Below are positions 57,001 through 62,226 of a DNA stretch of 64,000 nt, one piece after another; the stretch's first letter is position 1, and each line of letters begins with the position of its first letter. Location of the stretch: assembly GCF_963678635.1 (NCBI RefSeq), contig NC_087064.1:35473716-35537715 (forward strand), read 5' to 3'. The notes beneath the pieces are model-generated. The model ran no database searches, was not told the DNA's origin, and worked only from the letters and a program-made list of their open reading frames with translations. The position numbers and the translations under genes are program-made. The stretch is from Symsagittifera roscoffensis (Eukaryota > Xenacoelomorpha > Acoela > Convolutidae).

Positions 57001-59670
57001 ATTAGGAGTGAAAAATAAGTTTTTCTTAAAAAATAAACTTTTTATTCTGCTGAGAACTCGGAAAACTTAAGTCCATTAAAAAAACTTACGGTAAATCACG
57101 TTTTTTGTCACTTTTTCAATATTAGAATATTATTGTTCGTTAGTGGAGTTTGCTTCGTTACAGCTGAACGATGTCCGCCTACGATGTAACTTTGAAAACT
57201 TTTTGAAAAAACCACAAAAAACGTGATATCTCAAAAACTACAAAGATTTGAACAGTCATATTTGGAGGCAAGATTTGCAACACCTTAGAAAACCCTGACA
57301 CCACCCAACTACAGAGTTGGGAATTTCAGCTTTTGCGAAAAAAAATAATACAACTTTTCTGAAAATTTTTTGAAAAATCACAAAAAACGCCATATCTCGA
57401 AAACTCTAAGGATTTGAGCAGTCAAAACTGGAGGCAAGATTCGCAATCCTTAGTAGTACTCTGACAGTACCCAACTACAGGGTTGGGAATAAAAAAAATT
57501 AATTTATGTTTTCTAAAAAAAATTCAAAAAATCGTCATATTTCGAAAACTACAAAGAATTGGGCAGTCATAATTGGAGGCAAGATTCGCAATCCTTATTA
57601 GTACTGACAGTGCCCAACTACAGGGTTGGGAACTTCAAGTTTTTTAAATTATTTTTTTTGAGTTTTCTTGAAAATTTTTGAAAAATTACCAAAATCGTCT
57701 TATCCGTTAACTGAAAAAAAGTTTGCAACCCCTTGGTGAATCCGGACAGCATCTTAATATTGGGCTGCTTATTTTAAACTAGGTGAAATAACCACTAAAA
57801 TCAAACGGGAAAATCGAAAAAAAATCTTAACCATTGCAATAAATGATATAGCTTAAACATGCAAAAATAATACGTTGAAAAAGCTTAAACATGGCGAGAT
57901 AGTGAAGCCCGTATTCAAATATATATGTATAATAGATAGATAATAGATTTTGATACGAAAGTATTCAATCCCCTTGCCAAAAAGTGCCCCACAACTACGA
58001 AAGTGTGTTAAAGTTATCATGAAAATCTGAAAAATCTCAAATATGAACAAAGAATCATCCAAGTTGAGAATGCGACTTTCATTCCATTAATTTTTGCACG
58101 CACTAGTGGAACGGTACCTTTTGTCACCGAAGTAATTAAAAGAATTGCCTCTAAATTAGGCGCCAAAAGAAAAGCCTCCTAAGTAGATCAAGTAGCACTC
58201 TTAAAAAGTACAATTTCATGTATCAGAGGATCGCGATCCCTAAAATCAAAATCTTATTAATCATCAATAAGTACAGTGGTCGAGGAGGGGAGGCTGTGAT
58301 GACGCAGGCTATCCCCGCCTCAAACAAACATGTAGCTGAAAAACAAACTCAACTCCTTCGCTATCCGATAAAAAAACATTCTTTTGCATAAGCTTATTTT
58401 AATTATGTGGAAGCACATCTCTTATTTTGCAGATGTACATTTAATATATTTCTATAAACTGACATTGGTTTTGCCTATTTGTTTTTATCTTACTGAGGCT
58501 AATTTATCATTTTGTCCATGGGGGTGTTTTGACATGCGTTTACATTTACTGTGATCTTTTATTTTGAATATCTATTTTGATTTCTGAACTCAAGATTTTG
58601 TTTTTTTTTTAAAAAACATAGACTTTTAGTTCAAGAAACATGAAGAAAATCATTCGAAATGAAACTGATTAACGTAAAAGCAATAAGCGCAATACAATCG
58701 TCAGTATCGCGCAATATAATCGAAAAAAAAATTAAATGAAAGAACAGCCAGCTTTGCTCGCAAAAATCCCTTTACAATAAAAAATATCATGCAACTAGAT
58801 CAAAACAAAAATATGTTTCGCAGAATCTATATTCAATTAAAATATGATCGATGAGTCAAATGCTCTAAAGGTAGAAAATAGCAACTTTAAATGCATGATA
58901 GAAATTTCGCTTAAGTAAAACGAAGATAGAAACGCACTAAATTTTTCATGGGCTCATTTAAATCACCCAAAAGATACCTAAACAATCTGAAAAACTCAGT
59001 TGTAAATTTTCTTGGGGCAAAAACATGAAGTTCCGCCTGCAAACTCACCTTTGTAAACTTCACGTCTTTTGCGATACAGAAAGAGATAAATCATCATATT
59101 GCTAACTTTTGTTCAATTGCATTTGGTCCATTTTGTGATGCAAGATCCTAATACGTGGTTTTCCGCATTCCTGATTGATAACCGTTTTCAATAGTTATAC
59201 ATGCTCGGATTCAAAGTGAGATACTACCCATCAGACTTGAACTTAACGAAAACACATATCTTTGAAATGCTCCGACATACGCAATGAATAAACGTCGCAC
59301 CATTTTTCTGGCCCGCAATTTAATTTTCTTGCACTTTTAAACTGCGCATTGCTGGTGAAAACGTCCAACTTTGGACTTACTTCTCCAGTGGCAATGTGAG
59401 ATCCATCGTACAAAAAGTCCACTGATGACAACGTCTTTCTGCAAGTGTTGACAATATGAGTCTGTCTGTTGGTTTTGCTGTTTAAGATAACCACGACACT
59501 CCTAAAAACAAAGGAAATAAATATGAACTTTAAGCACACTCGGTAACAAAAAATCATGGCAACAAAACTAAAACTCACCCAGCTAAATAAGCACATTGAT
59601 GAGTTGGCTCGTGAACAACGATGTGGCTGCTGCATTTCACTGTCAAACCCAAAACCTTCTCAAGGCATAC
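26794..59670 (-). CDS. WDR62/MAPKBP1 ortholog: MAPKBP1/WDR62-family JNK scaffold protein, 30 exons, lacks first exon
   Basis: The vertebrate family scaffolds JNK/MKK7 signalling and, for WDR62, acts at centrosomes and spindle poles. Exons (minus strand, 5'->3'): 59670-59579, 59501-59381, 56395-56201, 54574-54443, 53054-52872, 52345-52109, 51881-51768, 51494-51092, 50883-50490, 50317-50130, 50051-49988, 49891-49734, 49563-49306, 49198-49152, 48988-48857, 48738-48432, 46839-46584, 45321-45243, 40966-40927, 40849-40574, 38969-38241, 37874-37619, 36367-36341, 35648-35622, 34097-33698, 33520-33203, 32905-32722, 32356-32277, 29567-29391, 27018-26794. They total 6099 nt, and every junction keeps phase. 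WD40 repeats fill residues ~1-730, a disordered Ser/Thr/Lys region ~730-1870, and predicted helices ~1870-1990. It is longer than the ~1500-aa vertebrate proteins because of the middle. Family hallmarks include [37 protein letters not shown] and LLQHYSGML. The initiator exon was not found. Whether the protein is closer to WDR62 or MAPKBP1 is undecided; one pre-duplication ortholog is likely. Confidence 0.93.
27195..27262 (-). repeat. tRNA-derived SINE-like fragment
   Basis: On the minus strand: GCTAGGAGGTTTGA (A-box-like), GGGTTCAATTCCGG (B box) and the tail CAGCAGATTTTTT. The same tail is seen near 39445-39520 and 31005. Confidence 0.5.
27509..28032 (+). mobile_element. MITE-like family, near full copy
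   Basis: Begins CATAGCCAACTGCCAGTTGG, has a partly duplicated 5' end (27554-27620), carries the family body (AACCCAATTTGAGAAAC, AAGTCGATCA, GTCAAACCGC) and ends near AGTTCATTACGCTTAA. It lies in the last intron of the scaffold gene. Confidence 0.75.
28035..28495 (+). repeat. Three ~185-bp degenerate tandem units
   Basis: TTGAACCC-like anchors followed by TTAGAT and TTTTCGAGAAAA occur at about 28079, 28264 and 28450. They belong to the same theme as the array at 4985-6140. Confidence 0.5.
28501..28966 (+). mobile_element. MITE-like family, full-length copy
   Basis: Starts GCCAACTGACAGTTGGAAAA followed by GAGTAAAGAACG and ends CGTTCATTGCTCTTAAAAA. Terminal inverted repeats are roughly AAGAGTAATGAACG. 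About 466 bp with no coding capacity. Confidence 0.8.
29391..29567 (-). CDS. Scaffold gene exon 29, C-terminal helix
   Basis: Acceptor TTTCTAG, donor GTAAGG, 59 codons, phase 0/0. Acidic helical start [17 protein letters not shown], then [19 protein letters not shown]. Composition fits the coiled C-terminal self-association region known in WDR62/MAPKBP1. Confidence 0.88.
30054..30436 (+). mobile_element. MITE-like family, 3'-truncated copy
   Basis: Starts AAGCCAGCTGACTGTTGGAA and follows the family to about GAACAAATTTT, then diverges without the terminal CGTTCATTACTCTT. Confidence 0.7.
30930..31015 (+). repeat. tRNA-derived SINE-like fragment
   Basis: GAGTGGTGAGTGCATG resembles an A-box region; AGGTTCGATTC is a good B box; the tail GTAGCAGAATTTTT matches other copies. 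Confidence 0.45.
31295..31706 (+). mobile_element. MITE-like family copy
   Basis: Begins inside the 5' end (CTAACGCAAGTAAACAGAAA) and has the best-preserved 3' end in the window, CGTTCATTACTCTTAAAAAA. Part of the body is replaced by a segment also present in the copy at 47710 (ATATTTGGAGAG ... TATGAATGCACATCTGT-type). Confidence 0.7.
31743..32165 (+). mobile_element. MITE-like family copy
   Basis: Starts GAACATAGCCAATAGACAGT. The body matches, but the 3' end is degraded near TATATAAAAGAAA. Adjacent head-to-tail to the previous copy. Confidence 0.6.
32277..32356 (-). CDS. Scaffold gene exon 28
   Basis: Acceptor TTATAG, donor GTAACA, phase 1 in and 0 out. Encodes [20 protein letters not shown] plus SGYHQQ, a helical segment ahead of exon 29. 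Confidence 0.85.
32722..32905 (-). CDS. Scaffold gene exon 27
   Basis: Acceptor TTTTGAAG, donor GTAAAT, phase 0 in and 1 out. Acidic: [18 protein letters not shown], later [21 protein letters not shown] copy ends 27 nt upstream of this 3' splice site. Confidence 0.82.
32933..33062 (+). mobile_element. MITE-like family, internally deleted short copy (~130 bp)
   Basis: Has the 5' end AACATAGCCAACTGACAGTT, jumps after about 95 bp to the 3' end GATTACTCTTAAAAAG. Both ends are retained and the middle is lost, the usual form of a MITE deletion derivative. It abuts exon 27. Confidence 0.75.
33203..33520 (-). CDS. Scaffold gene exon 26
   Basis: Acceptor GATTTAG, donor GTAAGA, 106 codons, phase 0/0. 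Reads [20 protein letters not shown] then [13 protein letters not shown]; Ser/Thr-rich and disordered. Another frame across it is open longer but is ruled out by phase. Confidence 0.78.
33698..34097 (-). CDS. Scaffold gene exon 25, Ser/Thr-rich
   Basis: Acceptor TTTGTAG, donor GTATGA, phase 2 in and 0 out. Starts [12 protein letters not shown], which resembles the two upstream microexon peptides. Continues as low-complexity Ser/Thr/Asn ([18 protein letters not shown]), then [20 protein letters not shown]. Confidence 0.82.
34866..34885 (+). other. GC-rich hairpin
   Basis: CCACCCC (34866-34872), a 6-nt loop and GGGGTGG (34879-34885) form a perfect 7-bp stem inside an intron segment (34600-35200) that is less AT-rich than its surroundings. 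Function unknown. Confidence 0.35.
35622..35648 (-). CDS. Scaffold gene exon 24, 27-nt microexon
   Basis: Acceptor GTAACAG, donor GTAAGT, 27 nt, phase 2/2. Encodes SDVGQKRR plus split codons. Near-duplicate of exon 23 including flanking intron bases. Confidence 0.75.
36341..36367 (-). CDS. Scaffold gene exon 23, 27-nt microexon
   Basis: Acceptor CTAACAG, donor GTAAGT, 27 nt, phase 2/2. Encodes YDLGQKRR plus split codons. The frame is kept whether it is included or skipped. Confidence 0.75.
36875..36975 (-). repeat. tRNA-derived SINE-like fragment
   Basis: Minus strand: TATGGCACAATTGTCTTGA (A-box-like), GGCGGTTTGAATTC (B-box-like) and a GGGAAATTTTTG tail. Confidence 0.4.
37619..37874 (-). 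CDS. Scaffold gene exon 22
   Basis: Acceptor GTTTCAG, phase 1 in. Ser/Lys-rich ([20 protein letters not shown], then [14 protein letters not shown]). The inferred donor is CAA|GTAGCT, phase 2 out, weaker than its neighbours. Reading straight through gives RRFK-stop, so an isoform ending here is possible. Confidence 0.75.
38241..38969 (-). CDS. Scaffold gene exon 21, largest exon
   Basis: Acceptor AATTTAG, donor GTACGA, 729 nt, phase 1/1. Starts [20 protein letters not shown]. The rest is Ser/Pro/Lys-rich with repeated SP and TP sites ([35 protein letters not shown]), typical of a proline-directed kinase substrate region; this fits a JNK scaffold but is inference. Confidence 0.88.
39050..39985 (+). 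repeat. MITE-like family fragments with a SINE-like piece
   Basis: A 5' fragment (39051-39265, CATAGCCAATGAACAGCC ... GTTGGGAAAGAGTCAGTGAA) and a body fragment (39700-39985, CTGTTCGATAATGGAGTTTG) flank a segment with a SINE-like tail (39447-39520, minus) and a CAGAGGCGAAGCTG motif at 39370. Confidence 0.5.
40235..40315 (-). repeat. tRNA-derived SINE-like fragment
   Basis: Minus strand: TTAGCATTATTGCAAGG as A-box region and GTATTCGATCCCATGCC as B-box region. It lies beside the dispersed segment shared with 7375-7445. Confidence 0.45.
40574..40849 (-). CDS. Scaffold gene exon 20
   Basis: Acceptor AATTCAG, donor GTAGCG, phase 1/1. Reads [20 protein letters not shown] then [20 protein letters not shown] and [11 protein letters not shown]. 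Confidence 0.85.
40927..40966 (-). CDS. Scaffold gene exon 19 (40 nt)
   Basis: Acceptor TTTTAG, donor GTACGC, 40 nt, phase 0 in and 1 out. Encodes [13 protein letters not shown]. Short, but it exactly bridges the phases of exons 18 and 20. Confidence 0.75.
41753..42432 (+). repeat. 174-bp tandem repeat, four near-identical copies
   Basis: AGAGATGAAGCGGAGCTTCA starts at 41761, 41935, 42109 and 42283; spacing is exactly 174 bp with no difference seen by eye until the last copy ends early. Because 174 is a multiple of 3, one plus-strand frame stays open for 228 codons as a 58-residue repeat (start [10 protein letters not shown]). It has no gene context, lies in an intron antisense to the scaffold gene and is best explained as a minisatellite. 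The unit resembles the dispersed motif GCGAAGCTGAGCTTCGC...CTTGCGATACAA found at 47090 and 56535. Confidence 0.95.
42550..43095 (+). repeat. MITE-like family, two partial copies
   Basis: A diverged copy (42550-42840, GTTGATGAACAAGGAAGCAG onward) is followed by a fresher one from 42891 (AAAGCCAACTGACAGTGGAA) that stops after AATTAACCAAATTTG. Confidence 0.6.
43755..43845 (-). repeat. tRNA-derived SINE head
   Basis: Minus strand: TTAGCCTGGTGGTAACGAA (A box), GGTCCTGGGTTCGAATCTGA (B box), tail AACCAGATTTTTT. The best tRNA-like copy in the window. It lacks a clean acceptor stem, so it is not called as a functional tRNA. Followed at 43845-43965 by a body shared with 48293-48420. Confidence 0.6.
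43915..43965 (+). repeat. Conserved hairpin motif
   Basis: GTCTAGTACCCGATTGCAGT precedes the stem ACCCTTGC / GCAAGGGT arrangement (written from the minus strand). Related copies at 10518, 37135 and 48385. Confidence 0.55.
45243..45321 (-). CDS. Scaffold gene exon 18
   Basis: Acceptor ATTTCAG, donor GTAAAT, phase 2 in and 0 out. Encodes [20 protein letters not shown] plus RMTNHQ, a basic RRxS segment. Found by phase, since no long open frame marks it. Confidence 0.78.
46370..46400 (+). repeat. Poly-G tract
   Basis: CTGGC followed by about 14 G and ACGGCGG, next to GCGGATCC. Possibly an end fragment of the GCGGAT element family. Confidence 0.45.
46584..46839 (-). CDS. Scaffold gene exon 17, acidic
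   Basis: Acceptor GTTTTAG, donor GTATGT, phase 1 in and 2 out. Starts [20 protein letters not shown], then a strongly acidic run [19 protein letters not shown]. Confidence 0.82.
47710..48130 (+). mobile_element. MITE-like family, full-length copy
   Basis: Starts AAGCCAACTGACAGTTGGAA, then AAGAGTAATGAACGCAAG, and ends CACTACGTTCACTGCTCTTA. Shares the internal ATATTTGGAGAG variant with the copy at 31295. Confidence 0.8.
48246..48425 (-). repeat. SINE-like copy with hairpin end
   Basis: Minus strand: TTTAGCAGAGAAGTAACGAA and GGCAAAGGTCCTGGGTT match the tRNA-like head at 43755-43845; the downstream body and hairpin match 43845-43965. Confidence 0.5.
48432..48738 (-). CDS. Scaffold gene exon 16
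   Basis: Acceptor TTTCAG, donor GTAAGT, phase 0 in and 1 out. Reads [54 protein letters not shown]-rich. Confidence 0.85.
48857..48988 (-). CDS. Scaffold gene exon 15
   Basis: Acceptor CTCCAG, phase 0/0, 44 codons: [20 protein letters not shown] then [18 protein letters not shown]. The donor GAG|GTTCGA is poor and overlaps a perfect B-box-like GGTTCGAATCCC. Confidence 0.72.
49152..49563 (-). CDS. Scaffold gene exons 13-14
   Basis: Exon 13 (49563-49306) reads [20 protein letters not shown], corresponding to the conserved LPxWxK segment after the WD40 domains, then [15 protein letters not shown]. Exon 14 (49198-49152) reads [15 protein letters not shown]. Both donors are GTGAGT; phases 1/1 and 1/0. 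Confidence 0.9.
49734..50317 (-). CDS. Scaffold gene exons 10-12, last WD40 repeats
   Basis: Exon 10 (50317-50130) [35 protein letters not shown]; exon 11 (50051-49988) [20 protein letters not shown]; exon 12 (49891-49734) [16 protein letters not shown]. They close the second propeller. All junctions have consensus sites and matching phases. Confidence 0.95.
50490..50883 (-). CDS. Scaffold gene exon 9, WD40 repeats
   Basis: Acceptor TTGCTAG, donor GTACGC, phase 1 in and 2 out. [60 protein letters not shown]: strong family matches. Confidence 0.97.
51092..51494 (-). CDS. Scaffold gene exon 8, WD40 repeats
   Basis: Acceptor GTTTAG, donor GTATGT, phase 0 in and 1 out. [49 protein letters not shown]. 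Confidence 0.96.
51768..51881 (-). CDS. Scaffold gene exon 7, WD40 repeat
   Basis: Acceptor TTTCAG, donor GTCAGT, 38 codons: [32 protein letters not shown]. Confidence 0.95.
52109..52345 (-). CDS. Scaffold gene exon 6, WD40 repeats
   Basis: Acceptor GTTGTAG, donor GTGAGC, 79 codons. [51 protein letters not shown]: highly characteristic of the family. Confidence 0.97.
52872..53054 (-). CDS. Scaffold gene exon 5
   Basis: Acceptor TTTGCAG, donor GTGAGT, 61 codons: [39 protein letters not shown]. Corresponds to the variable blade region of the first propeller. Confidence 0.95.
53080..53830 (+). repeat. MITE-like family copies with an embedded 18-bp tandem repeat
   Basis: Copy 1 starts GACAGTTGGAAAAGAGTTAT at 53087. 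After its 5' end comes an array (about 53143-53220) of four units of CCAACTGACATGTTTTTT, made of the same CCAACTGACA word that forms the family's terminal palindrome. A second, 5'-truncated copy follows from about 53525. Confidence 0.65.
54443..54574 (-). CDS. Scaffold gene exon 4, WD40 repeat
   Basis: Acceptor TCAG, donor GTAACA, 44 codons: [39 protein letters not shown]. The plus-strand frame across it (54016-54483) is a shadow. Confidence 0.96.
54600..56090. other. Intron, nothing recognised
   Basis: Third intron of the resolved model. No repeat family or RNA gene could be supported; short minus-strand frames here lack splice support. Confidence 0.45.
56201..56395 (-). CDS. Scaffold gene exon 3, WD40 repeat
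   Basis: Acceptor TGTTTAG, donor GTTAGT, 65 codons: [53 protein letters not shown]-rich tract (plus-strand GGGGAGGGGGAGGGGGAG) follows the donor. Confidence 0.96.
56412..57030 (+). repeat. MITE-like family, two copies around a GCGAAGC palindrome
   Basis: A short copy (56418-56527) and a longer one (56572-57030) flank CACAGAGGCGAAGCTGAGCT (56531), whose core GCGAAGCTgAGCTTCGC is palindromic. The same arrangement occurs at 47085. Confidence 0.6.
57185..57740 (+). repeat. Tandem repeat, three units plus a partial fourth
   Basis: GGAGGCAAGATT(T/C)GCAA occurs at 57264, 57430 and 57575 (spacing 166 and 145). Each unit ends in the hairpin CCCAACTACAG-GTTGGGA. A decayed fourth unit follows to 57740. 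Confidence 0.8.
57745..59240. other. Intron, nothing recognised
   Basis: Second intron of the resolved model beyond the tandem array. AT-rich, with no supportable repeat or exon. Confidence 0.45.
59381..59670 (-). CDS. Scaffold gene exons 1-2 of the visible part, first WD40 repeat
   Basis: Exon 59670-59579: [28 protein letters not shown]; acceptor TTTTTAG shows it is not the true first exon. Exon 59501-59381: [34 protein letters not shown]. Donors GTGAGT and GTAAGT. Matches the family from LEKVLG onward. Confidence 0.95.
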
Positions 59671-59849
59671 CTAAAAACCAAGCCGGTTATCATACTTTGT
59701 GGAAATAATTGAGTCAAAAATTTGGGACAGTTACTTTGTCAGACAGTCTATTTGTCAACTTCGACGTGCTCCTTTCCTTGAGTTTTTTCAGGGAGGACTG
59801 CTTCTTAATATACTTTGTGGTGTTAAAATCCTGCGACATCTGAGAGTCA

Positions 59850-60713
59850 TTAAAATGCTTTCATTTAATCTGAAACAGGGACGATCTCTAGAATCCAATT
59901 ATCTAGCTGTAAGAAAGCATACAGCTAGATCCACCACGAGATGGCTCGACAAGTCAGGCAAACCGATACAAGATCACCCCGAATTACCAAAAGAGCCTCC
60001 AGAGAAAACAATATTGAAGAAGACCCGTGGGATGCCGATAGGGATAATGCTCAAGTCAAAAATTGTGAGAGAGACACTCAAGGCGAAGGGCTATGATCTC
60101 AACCAGGTCGAAACTGGAGAAGCACAGATAGATGAGGACTTGATGAGATTACTCGAGAAACTGGCAGATGATAAACCCGTGATCGAAGGAAAGGGCAAGG
60201 GGGAACCGGAAGTCACGATACTGCGAAGGAGCGAGACAGTCGGCGGCGAAAACTCCTTAGGAGAGAGTAATCCTGATGGGAAAGAAATCGTGCAGTCACT
60301 GGTTGACAAAATCCCTGATGACATACTTGAGCGGACTCGGGTTAGGAATAACCTCTCCAAATGGATCCGGACGGGGTCCAAAGAGAAGGGGGACCTGGAA
60401 GAAGACAGCTACAAGATCTTGAGCCAGTTCTACAAAGAAAGAAAAGATTTACTCTATCACACAGTTACATCAGACCGAAGTGTTATTCAGATCGCACGAT
60501 CAAATGGGGCACCAGGGGATAGACAAGGTGCAACAGAGAATACTTCACAGGTTTGATTGGCCAGGATTACGGAAAGCCTGTGAGAGATGGGTGTGTAACA
60601 TTCGCCCAAATATCACACAGCGACGGAGCGTAGAAAAAGTACCTATTGACGACTGGCAGGCGTCAGTTACCTTAATTCCACTCGTTTTTCACCGTCTCGA
60701 CCTTGCCAGTTGA
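59850..60713 (+). pseudogene. Broken Ty3/Gypsy-type pol fragment (integrase zinc-binding region)
   Basis: A GC-richer open frame (to 60556) gives a charged protein typical of the linker between RNase H and integrase. Near 60490 the reading shifts by one frame into 60480-60713, which carries GHQGIDK, RFDWPGLRKACERWV, the H2C2 integrase zinc-binding signature. The second Cys pair is not intact, the sequence stops soon after LDLA, and the catalytic core and LTRs are missing. It lies antisense in an upstream intron of the scaffold gene. Confidence 0.72.
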
Positions 60714-62226
60714 TTTTCTGGTCTGTCTAGGGCAAAGTAAAAAGTTACTATTTTTAGGCCATCAGTCAAACGACTTTTGATCAGCTTTCGTTTGCATGCG
60801 AACACAACCACATAGCTGAGTCTCGGATCCTCAGACTACGTGATTGTCATTAAAAACACGGCTCGAACCACCTATTTCTATATGTTTTTGTGTGACAGTT
60901 TTATATTAAATCCATTGGAGATGGATTGACCCTTTCCTTTCTCTATCTACTCATACTCTGAAATATCAAATAATATCGGTGTTTAATTAATATCTAGGAC
61001 ATTCCAGCAACTGTTATAGCTAGTTTACACAGTCCCTTCACATATAACAGTCTCTGGGGGACCAAGCCTCCGCTCCCGTGATTTTCTTGAGATAACACTC
61101 TTATCTCCTATATTTCGTGTCCCGGGAGGGTTCCGTGGTATTTCTCTTCCCCCCACTGAAGCCTCCGTCTCCACAAATATCCGTCACTAAGGTCCTTATC
61201 GTGTGTTATTGCCACGATAAGAGGCTCCGTAATTTTCTCGTCTCGGATACAACCGTTCGTCACAAAATATGGCGTCGTTCTGATTTTTCTCTATTTTATT
61301 CAAAATGGCCGTCTTTTTTCTATTTCTCAGAAATGTTCTCCTTCAAATCGAAATTTTAAAAATAAAAATTCCAGAACATTCTGACCCTCCGTCGCAACAC
61401 TTTTCTGTTCGTAAGGCCTTTAGTCACTTTTTTTTCCGTCGCGGGAAGGTTATGCTGTGTCATCTGGCGGAATGGCACATACTCCCCGGACAAGTCTCCA
61501 TCAATGTCCCTATTGATCGCACAACACCGGGTTATCGTCAAGTAGGTATCCAGTTTTCTGTAACCAATCTTACAAATCGCATAAGAGAATGAAATTTATC
61601 TACTCCACCTCAACTCACTACGTGTTCACAAATGGCATCGTACTACACCTCACTGCCTTTCAACATTTTCACAAAATTTGCACCATGAGGAGTGTCCTAG
61701 ATAAAATTTCTTTTCTGACTACTTACGTCATCTTGCCATAAAACTTCTTTTCGCTTCTGATTAAAAAGTGGGACGTGGCACGGCCACGCACCCGTTAAAA
61801 TTAACTTAACTTCACTCACCAAGTATAATTAGTCATTTATGCGGTCCTTTCAATATTAAAACTAAGAAACTCTGTGGCTAGGAAAGTTATTGAGTTACCC
61901 ACCCTTCTCGAGCGAGTTTACTCAAACTTACCATGTCGCCACACAGTGAATTTGTGTCTTACACAGGTTAAAAACTTCAGTCGGGAATAAATAGGTAAAT
62001 ATACTCACCTATGCTCCTTATATACATACATAGATAGTAGTAACTAAAATCAACAATCTCAACAATTTTAACAATTGCAACAATTTTCAAAGTTTGGTCT
62101 GACCAAACTAAATCAAAACAAAAAGTTTCACCAGTTCAATAATCAAAACTTGGTTGATTGGTTTAAGTTTTAGCACACAAATACAATCAAGTTTTTCTCT
62201 CCTTCTCTTCTCTTCTTTGGTCATCT
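60714..62226. other. Noncoding between the pol fragment and the large ORF
   Basis: Segment 61000-61260 is unusually C/T-rich and GC-richer than the window, with a perfect hairpin (CTTATCGTG ... CACGATAAG, about 61196-61222). A second palindrome, AGTTTGGTC/GACCAAACT, is at 62091-62109. It may be untranslated or terminal-repeat sequence of the element to the right; no matching second LTR is in the window. Confidence 0.4.

Noticed and set aside
61975-62030. Spliced-leader or first exon of the scaffold gene at the strong donor CATAG|GTGAGT
   Set aside because: The two upstream ATGs give phases 1 or 2, not the phase 0 needed by exon 59670, and no leader-type structure is evident.
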